A stretch of 64,000 nt of DNA, taken from NCBI RefSeq assembly GCF_010731115.1, contig NZ_AP022616.1, positions 1,178,001 through 1,242,000 of the forward strand, written 5' to 3'. The translations under genes were made by a program, and so were the position numbers. Shown piece after piece: positions 25,171-33,901 of this stretch. Every line of letters begins with the position of its first letter. Positions within the stretch are counted from its first letter, which is position 1. Under the pieces are notes generated by a model, which was given only the letters and a program-made list of their open reading frames with translations, searched no databases and was not told the DNA's origin. This DNA is from Mycolicibacterium phocaicum. GTDB taxonomy: Bacteria; Actinomycetota; Actinomycetes; Mycobacteriales; Mycobacteriaceae.

Positions 25171-26532
25171 CTATCGTGCCACGCGGCTTCCGACCACCTC
25201 TTGGGCCGCCCGGGTTCCCGACGCCACACACGCCGGCACCCCGATACCGTCCAGATAACCGCCCGCGACGGCCAGTCCCGTAGGCAGCCCGGCACGCAGC
25301 TCGTCGACCAGTTCGAGGTGTCCCGGACCGTACTGCGGCATCGCATCGATCCAGCGCTGCACCAGGTAGTCCACCGGCTCGGCGGTGATGCCGAACAGCG
25401 ACCGCAGGTCCTCCAGCGACCATGCCAGCAGCCGGTCGTCGCCGACGTTGCGGGCCAGATCATCACCGAACCGGCCGTATGACAACCGCAACAGCTCGAC
25501 GTTGCCGCTGCGCCCCCACTTGCGTGACGTGAGGGTGATCGCCTTGGAGTGCAACGCTTCTCCCGCGGCCATCAGGACTCCGGACTGCTGCGGCAGCGGC
25601 GTCCCACCCGGCAGCGCGAGCGCGACCACCGCGGCCGAGGCGACCGGGATCAACCGTGCCATGGCCGCGCTGCCCGGTGCGACGTTCTCGAGCAGCTTGG
25701 CCACGCGCGGCGCCGGAAGCGCCAGCACCACGGCGTCGGCCGACCAGTACTTGCCCTCGTCGTCACGCAGTTGCCAGGCGCGGCCCGCTGACGCGACTCC
25801 CTCGATACCGACCTGCGCCCACTGGGCGCCGGTCCGGCGGACAAGTTCGTCGAGCAGCACGGCGTACCCACCGTCGACCGCGCCGAACACCGATGCGCTC
25901 GGCGCGCCTGTCTGTGGCGCCGCGGCAAGCACCGAGGCGACCGCGGCCGTCAGGCTCGGCGCGCCGCGGTCCAGCGCGCCGGCCAGTGCCGGGACGGCGC
26001 TGCGGATGCCGATGGTCTTGGCCGAACCGGCGTACACGCCGGCCAACAGCGGATCGACCGACCGGGTCACCACCTGTGCGCCGAACCGGTCACCGACCAG
26101 TTGCGCGACGGTCGGGTCGGCGTCGAGGCGCCAGTGCAGAGGCCGGGTCGGCTCGCCGGCGATCTGGGCCAGTGTCGCGTCGTCCACGAGGCCGCGCAGG
26201 TTGGCGCCGGGCCCGGGGATGCCCTGCATGGTGCCCTCGGGCATCGAGTGCAGGCGGCCGCCGCTGTAGATCAGCGGGCGGACGCCGGTGGTTCCGATCT
26301 GCCGCAGACCCAGTTCCTTGAGCAGTGACGTGACCTCGGGCCGACGGGCCACGAACGCCTCGGCGCCGACGTCCAGCGTCTGGGCGGCGAGCCGTTCGGT
26401 ACGCAGCACACCACCCAGCCGGTCCGCCGGGTCGAAGACGGTGATGCGCGCGGCAGGGTCGGCCTGGCGCAGCCGGTACGCCGCGACCAGACCCGAAATG
26501 CCCCCGCCGACAACGCAATACGTCTTGCTCAT
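25171..26532 (-). CDS. hemY: Coproporphyrinogen III / protoporphyrinogen oxidase (HemY/CgoX)
   Basis: 453 residues, FAD-dependent oxidase. In actinobacteria it oxidises coproporphyrinogen III to coproporphyrin III, upstream of HemQ. The N-terminal FAD motif is [19 protein letters not shown], followed by [19 protein letters not shown]-terminal FAD-binding end includes [29 protein letters not shown]. The start is the ATG of MSKTY. Five bases separate it from hemQ and seven from hemE. Corresponds to Rv2677c. Confidence 0.94.
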   Translation of the reverse strand: MSKTYCVVGGGISGLVAAYRLRQADPAARITVFDPADRLGGVLRTERLAAQTLDVGAEAFVARRPEVTSLLKELGLRQIGTTGVRPLIYSGGRLHSMPEGTMQGIPGPGANLRGLVDDATLAQIAGEPTRPLHWRLDADPTVAQLVGDRFGAQVVTRSVDPLLAGVYAGSAKTIGIRSAVPALAGALDRGAPSLTAAVASVLAAAPQTGAPSASVFGAVDGGYAVLLDELVRRTGAQWAQVGIEGVASAGRAWQLRDDEGKYWSADAVVLALPAPRVAKLLENVAPGSAAMARLIPVASAAVVALALPGGTPLPQQSGVLMAAGEALHSKAITLTSRKWGRSGNVELLRLSYGRFGDDLARNVGDDRLLAWSLEDLRSLFGITAEPVDYLVQRWIDAMPQYGPGHLELVDELRAGLPTGLAVAGGYLDGIGVPACVASGTRAAQEVVGSRVAR

Positions 26533-26539
26533 GCGTGGC

Positions 26540-27589
26540 TCACAACGAATGGGCCAGCGCCACCGCTTCGGTGACCACACCGGGATCGGTAGACGGCAAC
26601 ACCCCGTGGCCGAGGTTGAAGATGTGCCCGGCGGCACCGGCCTCGACGGCCCGGCGCCCGTCCGCGACAACCTGGCGGACGGCGTCGTCGACCACGCGCC
26701 AGCCCGCCAGCAGGACGACCGGATCGAGGTTGCCCTGCAGGGCCTTGCCCGGACCGACCCGGCCCGCGGCGTCGACGAGGTTGGTGCGCCAGTCGACGCC
26801 GACCACCGTCGCGCCGGCTTCGCCCATGGCCCCCAGGAGCTCGGCGGTGCCGACGCCGAAGTGCGTCATCGGGACGCCTTCGTCTTTCAGCGCGGCGAAG
26901 ATGCGGGAGCTGTGCGGCAGCACGTAGTCCCGGTAGTCGGCGAGCGACAGCGTGCCGGCCCAGGAGTCGAACAGCTGGATCGCGTCGACGCCGGCGGCCA
27001 GCTGCGCGCGCAGGAACTCGATGGTGAGGTCGGTCAGCTTGTCCATCAGGTCGTGCCACGTCGCGGACTCACCCAGCATCATGGCCTTGGTCTTCTCGTG
27101 GTTGCGGCTCGGGCCGCCCTCCACCAGGTACGAGGCGAGGGTGAACGGCGCGCCGGCGAAACCGATCAGCGGCACCTCACCCAGCTCCTTGGTGAGCAGG
27201 CCGATGGCCTCGGCGACCGGCGCCACCTGATGGGGCTCGAGCGGCTTGATGCCCTCGACGTCGTCCGGGGTACGGATCGGGTGGGCGATCACCGGCCCGA
27301 CGTCCGGCACGATGTCCAGATCGATGCCGGCGGCCTTGAGCGGCACCACGATGTCCGAGAACAAGATGGCGGCGTCGACGCCGTGGCGGCGCACCGGCTG
27401 CATGGTGATCTCGCAGACCAGCTCGGGGTTGAAGCACGCCGAGAGCATGGTGTGGGTGGCGCGGATGGCGCGGTATTCGGGCAGGGACCGGCCTGCCTGC
27501 CGCATCATCCACACCGGGGTCCGGTCCGGGGTGCGGCCGGTGGCGGCAGCCAGATAGGGCGATTGCGGCAGTTCACGACGGGTGCTCAT
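26540..27589 (-). CDS. hemE: Uroporphyrinogen decarboxylase HemE
   Basis: 349 residues. It decarboxylates uroporphyrinogen III to coproporphyrinogen III, the substrate of the next gene's enzyme. The N-terminal signature [16 protein letters not shown] contains the catalytic-loop Arg residues. Further landmarks are [16 protein letters not shown] (catalytic Asp), [20 protein letters not shown] and [16 protein letters not shown]. The start [14 protein letters not shown] agrees with the M. tuberculosis protein; a Met six codons upstream is less likely. First gene of the hemE-hemY-hemQ operon. Confidence 0.96.
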   Translation of the reverse strand: MSTRRELPQSPYLAAATGRTPDRTPVWMMRQAGRSLPEYRAIRATHTMLSACFNPELVCEITMQPVRRHGVDAAILFSDIVVPLKAAGIDLDIVPDVGPVIAHPIRTPDDVEGIKPLEPHQVAPVAEAIGLLTKELGEVPLIGFAGAPFTLASYLVEGGPSRNHEKTKAMMLGESATWHDLMDKLTDLTIEFLRAQLAAGVDAIQLFDSWAGTLSLADYRDYVLPHSSRIFAALKDEGVPMTHFGVGTAELLGAMGEAGATVVGVDWRTNLVDAAGRVGPGKALQGNLDPVVLLAGWRVVDDAVRQVVADGRRAVEAGAAGHIFNLGHGVLPSTDPGVVTEAVALAHSL

Positions 27590-27705
27590 CACTGCTAATG
27601 CTGCCATGTCCGCATCCGCCGCTTATACCCTGTCGCGCAGCCAAATGTCGGGCTATCGGCGCGCCTGCTTACGCGACCGGCCGGATCGGGCTAGCGTCCC
27701 AGAAT

Positions 27706-28287
27706 GTGACCTCCGCCGAGCCGGCCCAGTTCCGCACTGCTGTTGCGGCAATGAACGCCGCCGTTGTGCGCCAGGAGATCGAACTCGGCCCGATCCGTCC
27801 GCCGCAGCGGCTGGCTCCCTTCAGCTACGCGCTGGGTGCAGAGGTGCGTCATCCCGACGCCTCCGTCGTCCCGGAGAGCTCTGAGGGCGACGCCTTCGGA
27901 CGCCTGATCCTGCTGCACGATCCCGAAGGTGCCGAAGCCTGGGACGGCACCATGCGTCTCGTCGCGTACATCCAGGCCGATCTGGACTCCACCGAGGCCG
28001 TCGACCCACTGCTGCCCGAGGTGGCGTGGAGCTGGCTGGTCGATGCGCTCGAGTCGCACGCCGACGGCGTCACGGCGCTGGGCGGCACCGTCACCGCGAC
28101 GACGTCGGTGCGCTACGGCGACATCTCGGGCCCGCCGCGCGCCCACCAGCTGGAGCTGCGAGCGTCGTGGACCGCGACGTCACTGGAGCTGGGGCCGCAT
28201 GTGCAGGCGTTCTGTGAGGTGCTCGAGCACGCCGCCGGACTGCCCCCTGCGGGCGTGACCGATCTGGGTTCGCGCACGCGCGCGTGA
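27706..28287 (+). CDS. DUF3000 protein
   Basis: 193 residues. Actinobacterial DUF3000 family (Rv2680 type), function unknown. Typical parts are FRTAVAAMNAAVVRQEIELGPIRPPQRLAPF, AYIQADLDSTEAVDPLLPEVAWSWL and TSVRYGDISGPPRAHQLELRASW. I start at the GTG of VTSAEP; a TAGCGT hexamer nine bases before it could be a -10, implying a leaderless transcript. It is divergent from hemE and just upstream of the RNase D gene, 4 bases apart, so probably co-transcribed. Confidence 0.88.
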   Translation: MTSAEPAQFRTAVAAMNAAVVRQEIELGPIRPPQRLAPFSYALGAEVRHPDASVVPESSEGDAFGRLILLHDPEGAEAWDGTMRLVAYIQADLDSTEAVDPLLPEVAWSWLVDALESHADGVTALGGTVTATTSVRYGDISGPPRAHQLELRASWTATSLELGPHVQAFCEVLEHAAGLPPAGVTDLGSRTRA

Positions 28288-28291
28288 CCGC

Positions 28292-29530
28292 ATGACTGAC
28301 GCTGATCCGGTCGAGACGTCTGACGACGATCCCGACGTCACTCCCCTGCTAGCACCCGCCGACGGCGTGCCCCCCGTTGCCATCTACGCGAGCGACATCG
28401 CCCGTGCCGGTGAGCTTCTGGCATCTGGACACGGTGCCTTCGCGATCGACGCCGAGCGGGCGTCGGGCTTCCGCTACTCGAACCGGGCGTATCTGATCCA
28501 GATTCGGCGCGCGGGTGCCGGCACGGTGTTGATCGACCCCGTCAGCCATGGCATCGACCCGCTGAAGGCGCTGGCGCCGGTGGCCGAGGTCGTGAATTCC
28601 GACGAGTGGATTCTGCATGCCGCCGACCAGGATCTGCCGTGCCTTGCCGAACTGGGTATGACGCCGCCGTCGCTGTACGACACCGAACTCGGTGGCCGGC
28701 TGGCCGGATACGACCGGGTGAACCTGGCGGCCATGGTGCAGCGGCTGCTGGGCCTCGGCCTGAAGAAGGGGCACGGCGCAGCCGACTGGTCCAAGCGTCC
28801 GCTGCCCGCGGACTGGCTGAACTACGCCGCGCTCGACGTCGAGGTGCTGCTGGAATTGCGCGCCGCCGTCGCCGCCGAGTTGGAGTCCCAGGGCAAAACC
28901 GAATGGGCCGCACAGGAATTCGAGTACATGCGGACCGTCGAGCCCACCCCGACGCGGCGCGACCGCTGGCGTCGGACGTCGGGCATCCACAAGGTCCGCA
29001 ACGGTCAGGCGCTGGCCGCCGTGCGCGAGCTGTGGCAGACGCGCGACGTGATCGCGCAGCGGCGGGACATCGCGCCCGGCCGCATCCTGCCCGACGCGGC
29101 GATCATCTCGGCGGCCGTCGCCAATCCAGACACCATCGAAAAGCTCACGGCACTACCGATTTTCGGCGGCTCGCGGCAGAAGCGCAGTGCCCAGGTGTGG
29201 CTCGACGCACTGGCCCGCGCCCGCGAAGCCGATCCGCCGGCATCCGAGCCGAACAACGGCCTGCCGCCACCCGCACGGTGGTCGCGCCGTAAGCCCGAGG
29301 CGTTCGAGCGGCTGGAGGCCTGCCGCAGCGGGCTGACCCTGCTGTCCGAGCGGGTTTCGGTACCCACCGAGAATCTGCTGACGCCCGAGACTGTTCGGCG
29401 ACTGTGCTGGGACTGGCAGCCGGTGGCCGATGTCGCCGCCGCGGTCGACGAGTTCCTGACCGCCGCCGGCGCCCGCCCGTGGCAGCGGGAGCTGTGCGGG
29501 CCGGTCCTGGTCGCTGCCCTCTCGTCCTAG
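28292..29530 (+). CDS. rnd: Ribonuclease D-like 3'-5' exonuclease with HRDC domain
   Basis: 412 residues. The N-terminal DEDD exonuclease domain (about 30-200) has FAIDAERASGFRYSNRAYLIQIRR (Asp-Glu), LHAADQDLPCLAEL (Asp) and the final Tyr/Asp region AADWSKRPLPADWLNYAALDV. The HRDC domain (about 225-310) has VRELWQTRDVIAQRRDIAPGRILPDAAI. It trims the 3' ends of structured RNAs such as tRNA precursors. Corresponds to Rv2681. It is the last gene before synteny with M. tuberculosis breaks. Confidence 0.93.
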   Translation: MTDADPVETSDDDPDVTPLLAPADGVPPVAIYASDIARAGELLASGHGAFAIDAERASGFRYSNRAYLIQIRRAGAGTVLIDPVSHGIDPLKALAPVAEVVNSDEWILHAADQDLPCLAELGMTPPSLYDTELGGRLAGYDRVNLAAMVQRLLGLGLKKGHGAADWSKRPLPADWLNYAALDVEVLLELRAAVAAELESQGKTEWAAQEFEYMRTVEPTPTRRDRWRRTSGIHKVRNGQALAAVRELWQTRDVIAQRRDIAPGRILPDAAIISAAVANPDTIEKLTALPIFGGSRQKRSAQVWLDALARAREADPPASEPNNGLPPPARWSRRKPEAFERLEACRSGLTLLSERVSVPTENLLTPETVRRLCWDWQPVADVAAAVDEFLTAAGARPWQRELCGPVLVAALSS

Positions 29531-29559
29531 CCATTTCCCGCGAGGCCATTTCCCGCGAG
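29530..29559. repeat. Tandem 15-bp direct repeat after RNase D
   Basis: GCCATTTCCCGCGAG occurs twice in exact tandem beginning at the last base of the RNase D stop codon. It sits at the left boundary of the accessory island. Confidence 0.7.
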
Positions 29560-29628
29560 CGGCCGTGTCTGCCCGCCGTTTCTCGGCGTGTCGCGTGCAT
29601 TTTGCGCACGCTCACCGCCCGCGAGCGT

Positions 29629-30081
29629 TCACGGACTCCCGATCGCCGGGACGGTGTCGTGCGGATGGGCGTCCTGATAGCCGGGGCAGGCGGTCTGGAT
29701 TTTGAACGTATGCCATTGGGATTCACCCCGATTCGGCGGCATGCGCCCGCTGACGGTGTAGGTGTCGTCGACCTTGATTCCGGTGATCTCCTGCGGGTCC
29801 GCGACGAATCCCGTCGCGTCACCGTCACGCAATCCGACCTTCTGGACGACGATGCGGCCCACCTGCGTGAGCTGAATCCGGACCGACTGACCCGACTTGC
29901 CCTGCGCCAGGATCACCAGGCCGCCCCCGGCGGGCTGCCGGGTGCAGACGACCGTGCCGGTGTCGATGGTGTGCGGCTCCCCGTCGAAGACGATCGAGGT
30001 GACGGTCGGCGTCCCGGATTCGCACGCACTGATCAACAGGACAGCGAGCAGCGCCACCAGATCCGGGCGGTTGACGCGCAT
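29629..30081 (-). CDS. LpqH-like lipoprotein
   Basis: 150 residues. Signal peptide with lipobox LISAC. The mature part has the pattern of the 19-kDa antigen LpqH family: VFDGEPHTIDTGTVVCTRQ, GLVILAQGKSGQSV, VQKVGLRDGDATGF and DTYTVSGRMP, ending FKIQTACPG with the second conserved cysteine. Membrane-anchored, exposed at the outside; family function is unclear. It is shorter than LpqH, lacking the Thr/Ser-rich linker. Confidence 0.8.
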   Translation of the reverse strand: MRVNRPDLVALLAVLLISACESGTPTVTSIVFDGEPHTIDTGTVVCTRQPAGGGLVILAQGKSGQSVRIQLTQVGRIVVQKVGLRDGDATGFVADPQEITGIKVDDTYTVSGRMPPNRGESQWHTFKIQTACPGYQDAHPHDTVPAIGSP

Positions 30082-30132
30082 GCCGCAAGTGAACCAGTTG
30101 GCGCCTTGTTGCGCGCGGAAAAGCGCGCAGGG

Positions 30133-31062
30133 TCAGCGGGCGCCGAACGGCCGCCACAGCAGCGGTGTGACGAACTCCAGGAAGTGCTCGAGCACCGCGT
30201 CGGGCGCTTCGATCTGCGGCCAGTGCGCGATGTCGTCGGCCAGCATCACGATGTCGGGGTTCGGGATGACCTCGCGGTACCTGGCTGCCATGTGGGCGCC
30301 CGAGTTCGGGTCGGACGGGCCGTCGATCAGTCGCATGGGGATCGTCGTCTCGCGCATCGCGCGCACCCAGCGGTTCCGGTGCGTGTAGCGGTCGTTGATG
30401 AAGCGGCCGACCTGGTGCATGACCTTCTTGCCGTCGTTGTAGTCCAGGATTTCGTGGAACTTGTCCATCAGTTCCTTCGACGGTTTGGTGTTGACGCCGA
30501 ACATCTCGTTGATGGTCGGGTCGGCCAGGCGCCGTGACAACGGACTGCCCTGCAGCGGACGCATGAGGTCGCCCAACGGAGTTTGCGACATCGCCTTCTG
30601 CAGCAGGCGCGGAGTGTAGGACTCGACGAACAGCCCGCCGTTGAGCCAGGTGATCGATTCGATGTTCAGCTTGCCGTACACCTGATCGCCAAAGTGGTTG
30701 CGGGCCAGCAGTTCCTGGCACACCGAGTCGCCGATGTCGTGGGCCAGGATGTGGACGGTCTGCACGCCGAGGTGGTCGAGCAGCGCCTCGTGCATGTCGG
30801 CGTGATCGTGCACCGAGTATTGGTACGCGGACGGTTTGGCAGAAAAACCCATACCGATCATGTCGGGCGCGATGACCGTGAACTTTTCGGTGAGCGTCGG
30901 CCAGATCAGTGACCAGTCCCAGGAGTTGAACGGGTAGCCGTGGATGAGCAGCAACACCGGGCCGCTGCCGAGCTCCAGGCCGTCCCGGCGGTAGAAGATG
31001 TCGAATCCGAGGTAGTCGAAGTACTCGCCGGCGGACTTCCAGGCTTCGAGTTCGTCGTGCAT
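30133..31062 (-). CDS. Alpha/beta hydrolase (haloalkane dehalogenase / epoxide hydrolase type)
   Basis: 309 residues, complete alpha/beta-hydrolase domain. The oxyanion region is LLLIHGYPFNSWDWSLI and the nucleophile elbow ILAHDIGDSV has Asp as nucleophile, as in dehalogenases and epoxide hydrolases. The acid-bearing strand is PMRLIDGPSDPNSG, and the final His is in ADDIAHWPQIEAPD. Cytosolic, no signal. The substrate is not predictable. It shares no operon with neighbours except possibly the lipoprotein gene 51 bases downstream. Confidence 0.9.
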   Translation of the reverse strand: MHDELEAWKSAGEYFDYLGFDIFYRRDGLELGSGPVLLLIHGYPFNSWDWSLIWPTLTEKFTVIAPDMIGMGFSAKPSAYQYSVHDHADMHEALLDHLGVQTVHILAHDIGDSVCQELLARNHFGDQVYGKLNIESITWLNGGLFVESYTPRLLQKAMSQTPLGDLMRPLQGSPLSRRLADPTINEMFGVNTKPSKELMDKFHEILDYNDGKKVMHQVGRFINDRYTHRNRWVRAMRETTIPMRLIDGPSDPNSGAHMAARYREVIPNPDIVMLADDIAHWPQIEAPDAVLEHFLEFVTPLLWRPFGAR

Positions 31063-31169
31063 GGGTTGAGCGTAGGCCGCGGACGGTCTGACGTCCGTGC
31101 ACCGCGTCGACCAGGGATGTTGGCGCGCCGAATTACCATTGACAGCACTGAACAGAGAAGGACATCGGG

Positions 31170-31997
31170 ATGATTCGGCTCCTGCTAGTGCTCGGCGTCG
31201 TCGCGGTCATCCTCGCTGTCATCATGATTGTCGGCGGCGCCGCACTCGGGGCGGTCTTCACTTCCGATCGGAAGGCGACCCGCCCCATGCCGGCCATGAC
31301 GCGCGCGTGGCTGCTCTGCATCGCCATGGTGCTCCTGGTCGGCATCGCGACGGAGGGCATACTGCTACTGCCCGCCATGGGCATCGCCGCCATCGGGTTG
31401 TTGATCACGCACGTTGTGGTCGGCGGTCGCGTCGCCACTGCGCCCGAACCGTCACCCCAGGAGTTGGCACGCGCCCGACTCGGTGAGGAGTTCGGCGCCG
31501 ACGGTGTCGAGCTGCTCGACGGCGCGCAGGCCGCCATCGATCGGATCGAACGGTCGGAAGCCGCAACCGGCGGTTGGCTCGGTAAGGACCTCGACTTCGC
31601 CGGCGACCTGGTGACAATCCGCGAAAACTGCCGGGCCACACAAGAACTCAAGGGCTTGATCACAGAACTCAGCGAGCTCGCCGATCCCGATTCGGACGAT
31701 CTGGCGATGCTGGAGGATGCCCGGACGAAAGTTCGCGAGCTGGGGTCGCGGTCATGGGCGCGGGTGTATGCCCTGCAGGGCTGCGCCGAGAAGGCGGAAG
31801 AGATCGACCAGTCGCTGCGCGACGATCGGGTACGGGCACAGCTCGCCGAGAAGCGCGACGACATCCGGAGCCGGATGGCCGCCAAGCTTTACGGGGTTGA
31901 GGCGGCACCGGCTCAGCCACCGTCCTCGTCGGTGGACAAGATCACCGCGCTCGCCTTGGCGTACGCGGAGATCAGACGCCAGACCGGCGGTGCCTGA
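31170..31997 (+). CDS. Membrane-anchored coiled-coil protein, paralogue A
   Basis: 275 residues. Three hydrophobic segments near the N-terminus (about 3-30, 45-62, 64-80) are followed by a long charged, helix-rich cytosolic part with LLDGAQAAIDRIERSEA and CAEKAEEIDQSLRDDRVRAQLAEKRDDIRSR. Not a family I recognise. It is clearly paralogous to the gene about 0.9 kb downstream on the same strand: the two share LLDGAQAA, GWLG, DLDFA, CAEKAE and RDDIRSR blocks in the same order. Ribosome site GAGAAGGA upstream. The VapBC module lies between the two copies on the other strand. Confidence 0.82.
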   Translation: MIRLLLVLGVVAVILAVIMIVGGAALGAVFTSDRKATRPMPAMTRAWLLCIAMVLLVGIATEGILLLPAMGIAAIGLLITHVVVGGRVATAPEPSPQELARARLGEEFGADGVELLDGAQAAIDRIERSEAATGGWLGKDLDFAGDLVTIRENCRATQELKGLITELSELADPDSDDLAMLEDARTKVRELGSRSWARVYALQGCAEKAEEIDQSLRDDRVRAQLAEKRDDIRSRMAAKLYGVEAAPAQPPSSSVDKITALALAYAEIRRQTGGA

Positions 31998-32024
31998 CGG
32001 CGTAGCCCACTACCCCATAGGGTC

Positions 32025-32477
32025 TCAGGGTTCGACCTCGGAGGTACTCAGCTCTCCGTCCGGTAACTCGTCTGGGTACACGATGTCGATCTCGGTAATT
32101 GACTGCGGAAAGTCCTTGCGGTTGTTGGTCAGAAAGCGATCAGCACCCGCGGCAACTGCGGTGGCGAGGTGCGCCGCAGTTGCCGCGGGCAGGCCATACG
32201 ACACGGCAAGAGCAAGGGCGAGGCGTGCCGTAGACATGTCGTATGGCTGCAACTCGAGTCGACTCAGCAGACTCACGAGAACTGCGGATTCATCAGAGTC
32301 GGGATTGTCGTGCATCGGCTTCGCCAGGACCTCAGTGAGCAGCAGTACAGAGCCGACACCTGCCGATTCTTCGATATCGGTATCCGTGAACAGTGCGGCA
32401 ACCCGCGTACCGAGTGGGTGGTCCTTGGCTGCCGCGTAGATCAAGACGTCGGCATCGAAGGCGGTCCTCAGGCTCAT
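32025..32477 (-). CDS. vapC: VapC-type PIN-domain toxin
   Basis: 150 residues, PIN ribonuclease fold. The first acidic cluster is in RTAFDADVLIYA, a Glu in LLLTEVLAKP, and the later acids in AAHLATAVAAGADRFLTNNRKDFP (the usual D-x-F-x-T-N-x-x-D pattern). VapC toxins cut specific RNAs, often tRNA or rRNA. Its ATG overlaps the antitoxin stop by four bases, the standard coupled arrangement. The C-terminal tail (ELPDGELSTSEVEP) is acidic. The tip converges with paralogue A, 27 bases apart. Confidence 0.9.
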   Translation of the reverse strand: MSLRTAFDADVLIYAAAKDHPLGTRVAALFTDTDIEESAGVGSVLLLTEVLAKPMHDNPDSDESAVLVSLLSRLELQPYDMSTARLALALAVSYGLPAATAAHLATAVAAGADRFLTNNRKDFPQSITEIDIVYPDELPDGELSTSEVEP

Positions 32478-32761
32478 CGACCGCTGCGACCGCGACGCAC
32501 CGCTTTCACGAGTTCATCCGCACGACCGGGTTCGAGAGCCGGTCCACGGAGCGGCGCAAACCGGGCTGTCTGCAGCAGTTCATCGATGCGATCGGCTTCT
32601 TCCCAAACGCCCGAAGCGCGGCGAACCCTGAGCACATCAGGACTGACCAGCACGGCGACGACGCGTCCGTGTCGGGTGATCGCGACCTCTTCTCCCCTCT
32701 CGACGCGATCGAGCTGGGCGGGAAGAGTCTCGCGCGCGGTGCTGGCGCTGATCGTGGGCAT
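32474..32761 (-). CDS. vapB: Phd/YefM-type antitoxin (VapB)
   Basis: 95 residues. The N-terminal DNA-binding fold is MPTISASTARETLPAQLDRV, then GEEVAITRHGRVVAVLVSP, typical of the Phd/YefM family. The C-terminal part would wrap the toxin. The start is the ATG just downstream of a palindromic operator, which favours it over an earlier in-frame Met lying inside and beyond the operator. It precedes and overlaps the toxin gene; the pair should repress its own promoter. Confidence 0.9.
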   Translation of the reverse strand: MPTISASTARETLPAQLDRVERGEEVAITRHGRVVAVLVSPDVLRVRRASGVWEEADRIDELLQTARFAPLRGPALEPGRADELVKAVRRGRSGR

Positions 32762-32767
32762 ACAAAA

Positions 32768-32785
32768 TTGTACGTTTATGTACAA
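32768..32785 (-). promoter_or_regulatory. VapBC operator palindrome
   Basis: TTGTAC-GTTTAT-GTACAA is a perfect 6-bp inverted repeat with a 6-base spacer ending six bases before the antitoxin ATG. The region is AT-rich compared with its surroundings. The placement suits binding by the antitoxin complex and a short or absent leader. Confidence 0.7.
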
Positions 32786-32880
32786 GAACAGGCAATACGC
32801 TGGCGCGGCGCATCGCGCGGCCAGGCCTGTCGGCCAGCTCAATTAGCATCCACAGCAACCAACCAGAAAAGGACGCCGGA

Positions 32881-33897
32881 ATGTTTCGCCTCGTCGTAGT
32901 GATTGCCGTCGTGATCCTCGTCCTAGCGCTAGTCGCCTTCATCGCAGGCGCCTCAGCGTTGACCGCTACCGCGTCCGCGCTGGATCGAAAGGAGCGCGGG
33001 CAGAGCTTCGACGCCAAGCAAACGGTGAATCACTTCCAGATCCTCACTGGTGCATGGATTATTGCCTTCATCGCGGTGATCGGAATCGGGATTGCTACCG
33101 ACGGCGCCGGGCTGCTGCCGACCCTGGGGGTTTCGGCAATCGGATTGGTGATCACCCACGGTGTGACGAGCCGTCGGACGATGCCCAACGGTCACAGCAC
33201 GCCCAAGAACGCGGTCACTACGAAGCAATCACGACAGGCACTCGAACGCACCGCACTGACCAAGGAACTCGGCCCCAATGGTGTTGCCCTGCTCGACGGG
33301 GCGCAGGCGGCCGTCGACCGGATCAAGCGTTCCGAAGCTGCCTCCGCGGGCTGGCTCGGCGACCCGGAAGACCTCGACTTCGCAGAGGACCTGGCCATGG
33401 TCCTCGAAAACTCCAGAACCATAATGGAACTCAATCGGTTGGTCGAGGAATCCAGTAATCTGCCCGATCCGGCGCCGTCCGATATAGCGATGGTCGACGA
33501 TGCACGGGCCAAGGTCAAACAATTACAGTCCCGGTCACGGAAGCGGGTCAAGGCTCTCCGAGAGTGCGCTGAGAAAGCCGAGCAGATTGATCAATCACTG
33601 CAGGACGAGCGTGACCGAGCACGCATCTCCGAGCAACGTGACGATATCCGGAGTCGATTGGCGGCCCAGTTGTATGGCGTGGAGGCGGCCCGACCGCAGG
33701 AGCCATCGCCGTCGCTGGACAAGATCGACGCACTCGCAGCCGCGTACATCGAGATCAGAGGCTCACTCGGCCAGGAGGTCGGCGAGCCGCCGCACGATGC
33801 TGACGCTCAGCCAAAAGCTTTGGACGCCAAATCCAAGCGCAAGCCGAAGTCGGACGACGACTTTCTCGATCGCGCGTGGAAATGGCTGACGGAGTAG
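32881..33897 (+). CDS. Membrane-anchored coiled-coil protein, paralogue B
   Basis: 338 residues, paralogue of the protein encoded about 0.9 kb upstream. Two or three N-terminal hydrophobic segments (VVVIAVVILVLALVAFIAGA; then about 52-85) precede a helix-rich cytosolic part with LLDGAQAAVDRIKRSEAAS, ALRECAEKAEQIDQSLQDER and QRDDIRSRLAAQLYGVEAA. It is longer than paralogue A by a Lys-rich C-terminal tail (KSKRKPKSDDDFLDR). Unknown function. It ends four bases from the convergent LRAT gene. A GAAAAGGA ribosome site is present. Confidence 0.82.
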   Translation: MFRLVVVIAVVILVLALVAFIAGASALTATASALDRKERGQSFDAKQTVNHFQILTGAWIIAFIAVIGIGIATDGAGLLPTLGVSAIGLVITHGVTSRRTMPNGHSTPKNAVTTKQSRQALERTALTKELGPNGVALLDGAQAAVDRIKRSEAASAGWLGDPEDLDFAEDLAMVLENSRTIMELNRLVEESSNLPDPAPSDIAMVDDARAKVKQLQSRSRKRVKALRECAEKAEQIDQSLQDERDRARISEQRDDIRSRLAAQLYGVEAARPQEPSPSLDKIDALAAAYIEIRGSLGQEVGEPPHDADAQPKALDAKSKRKPKSDDDFLDRAWKWLTE

Positions 33898-33901
33898 CTG
33901 C

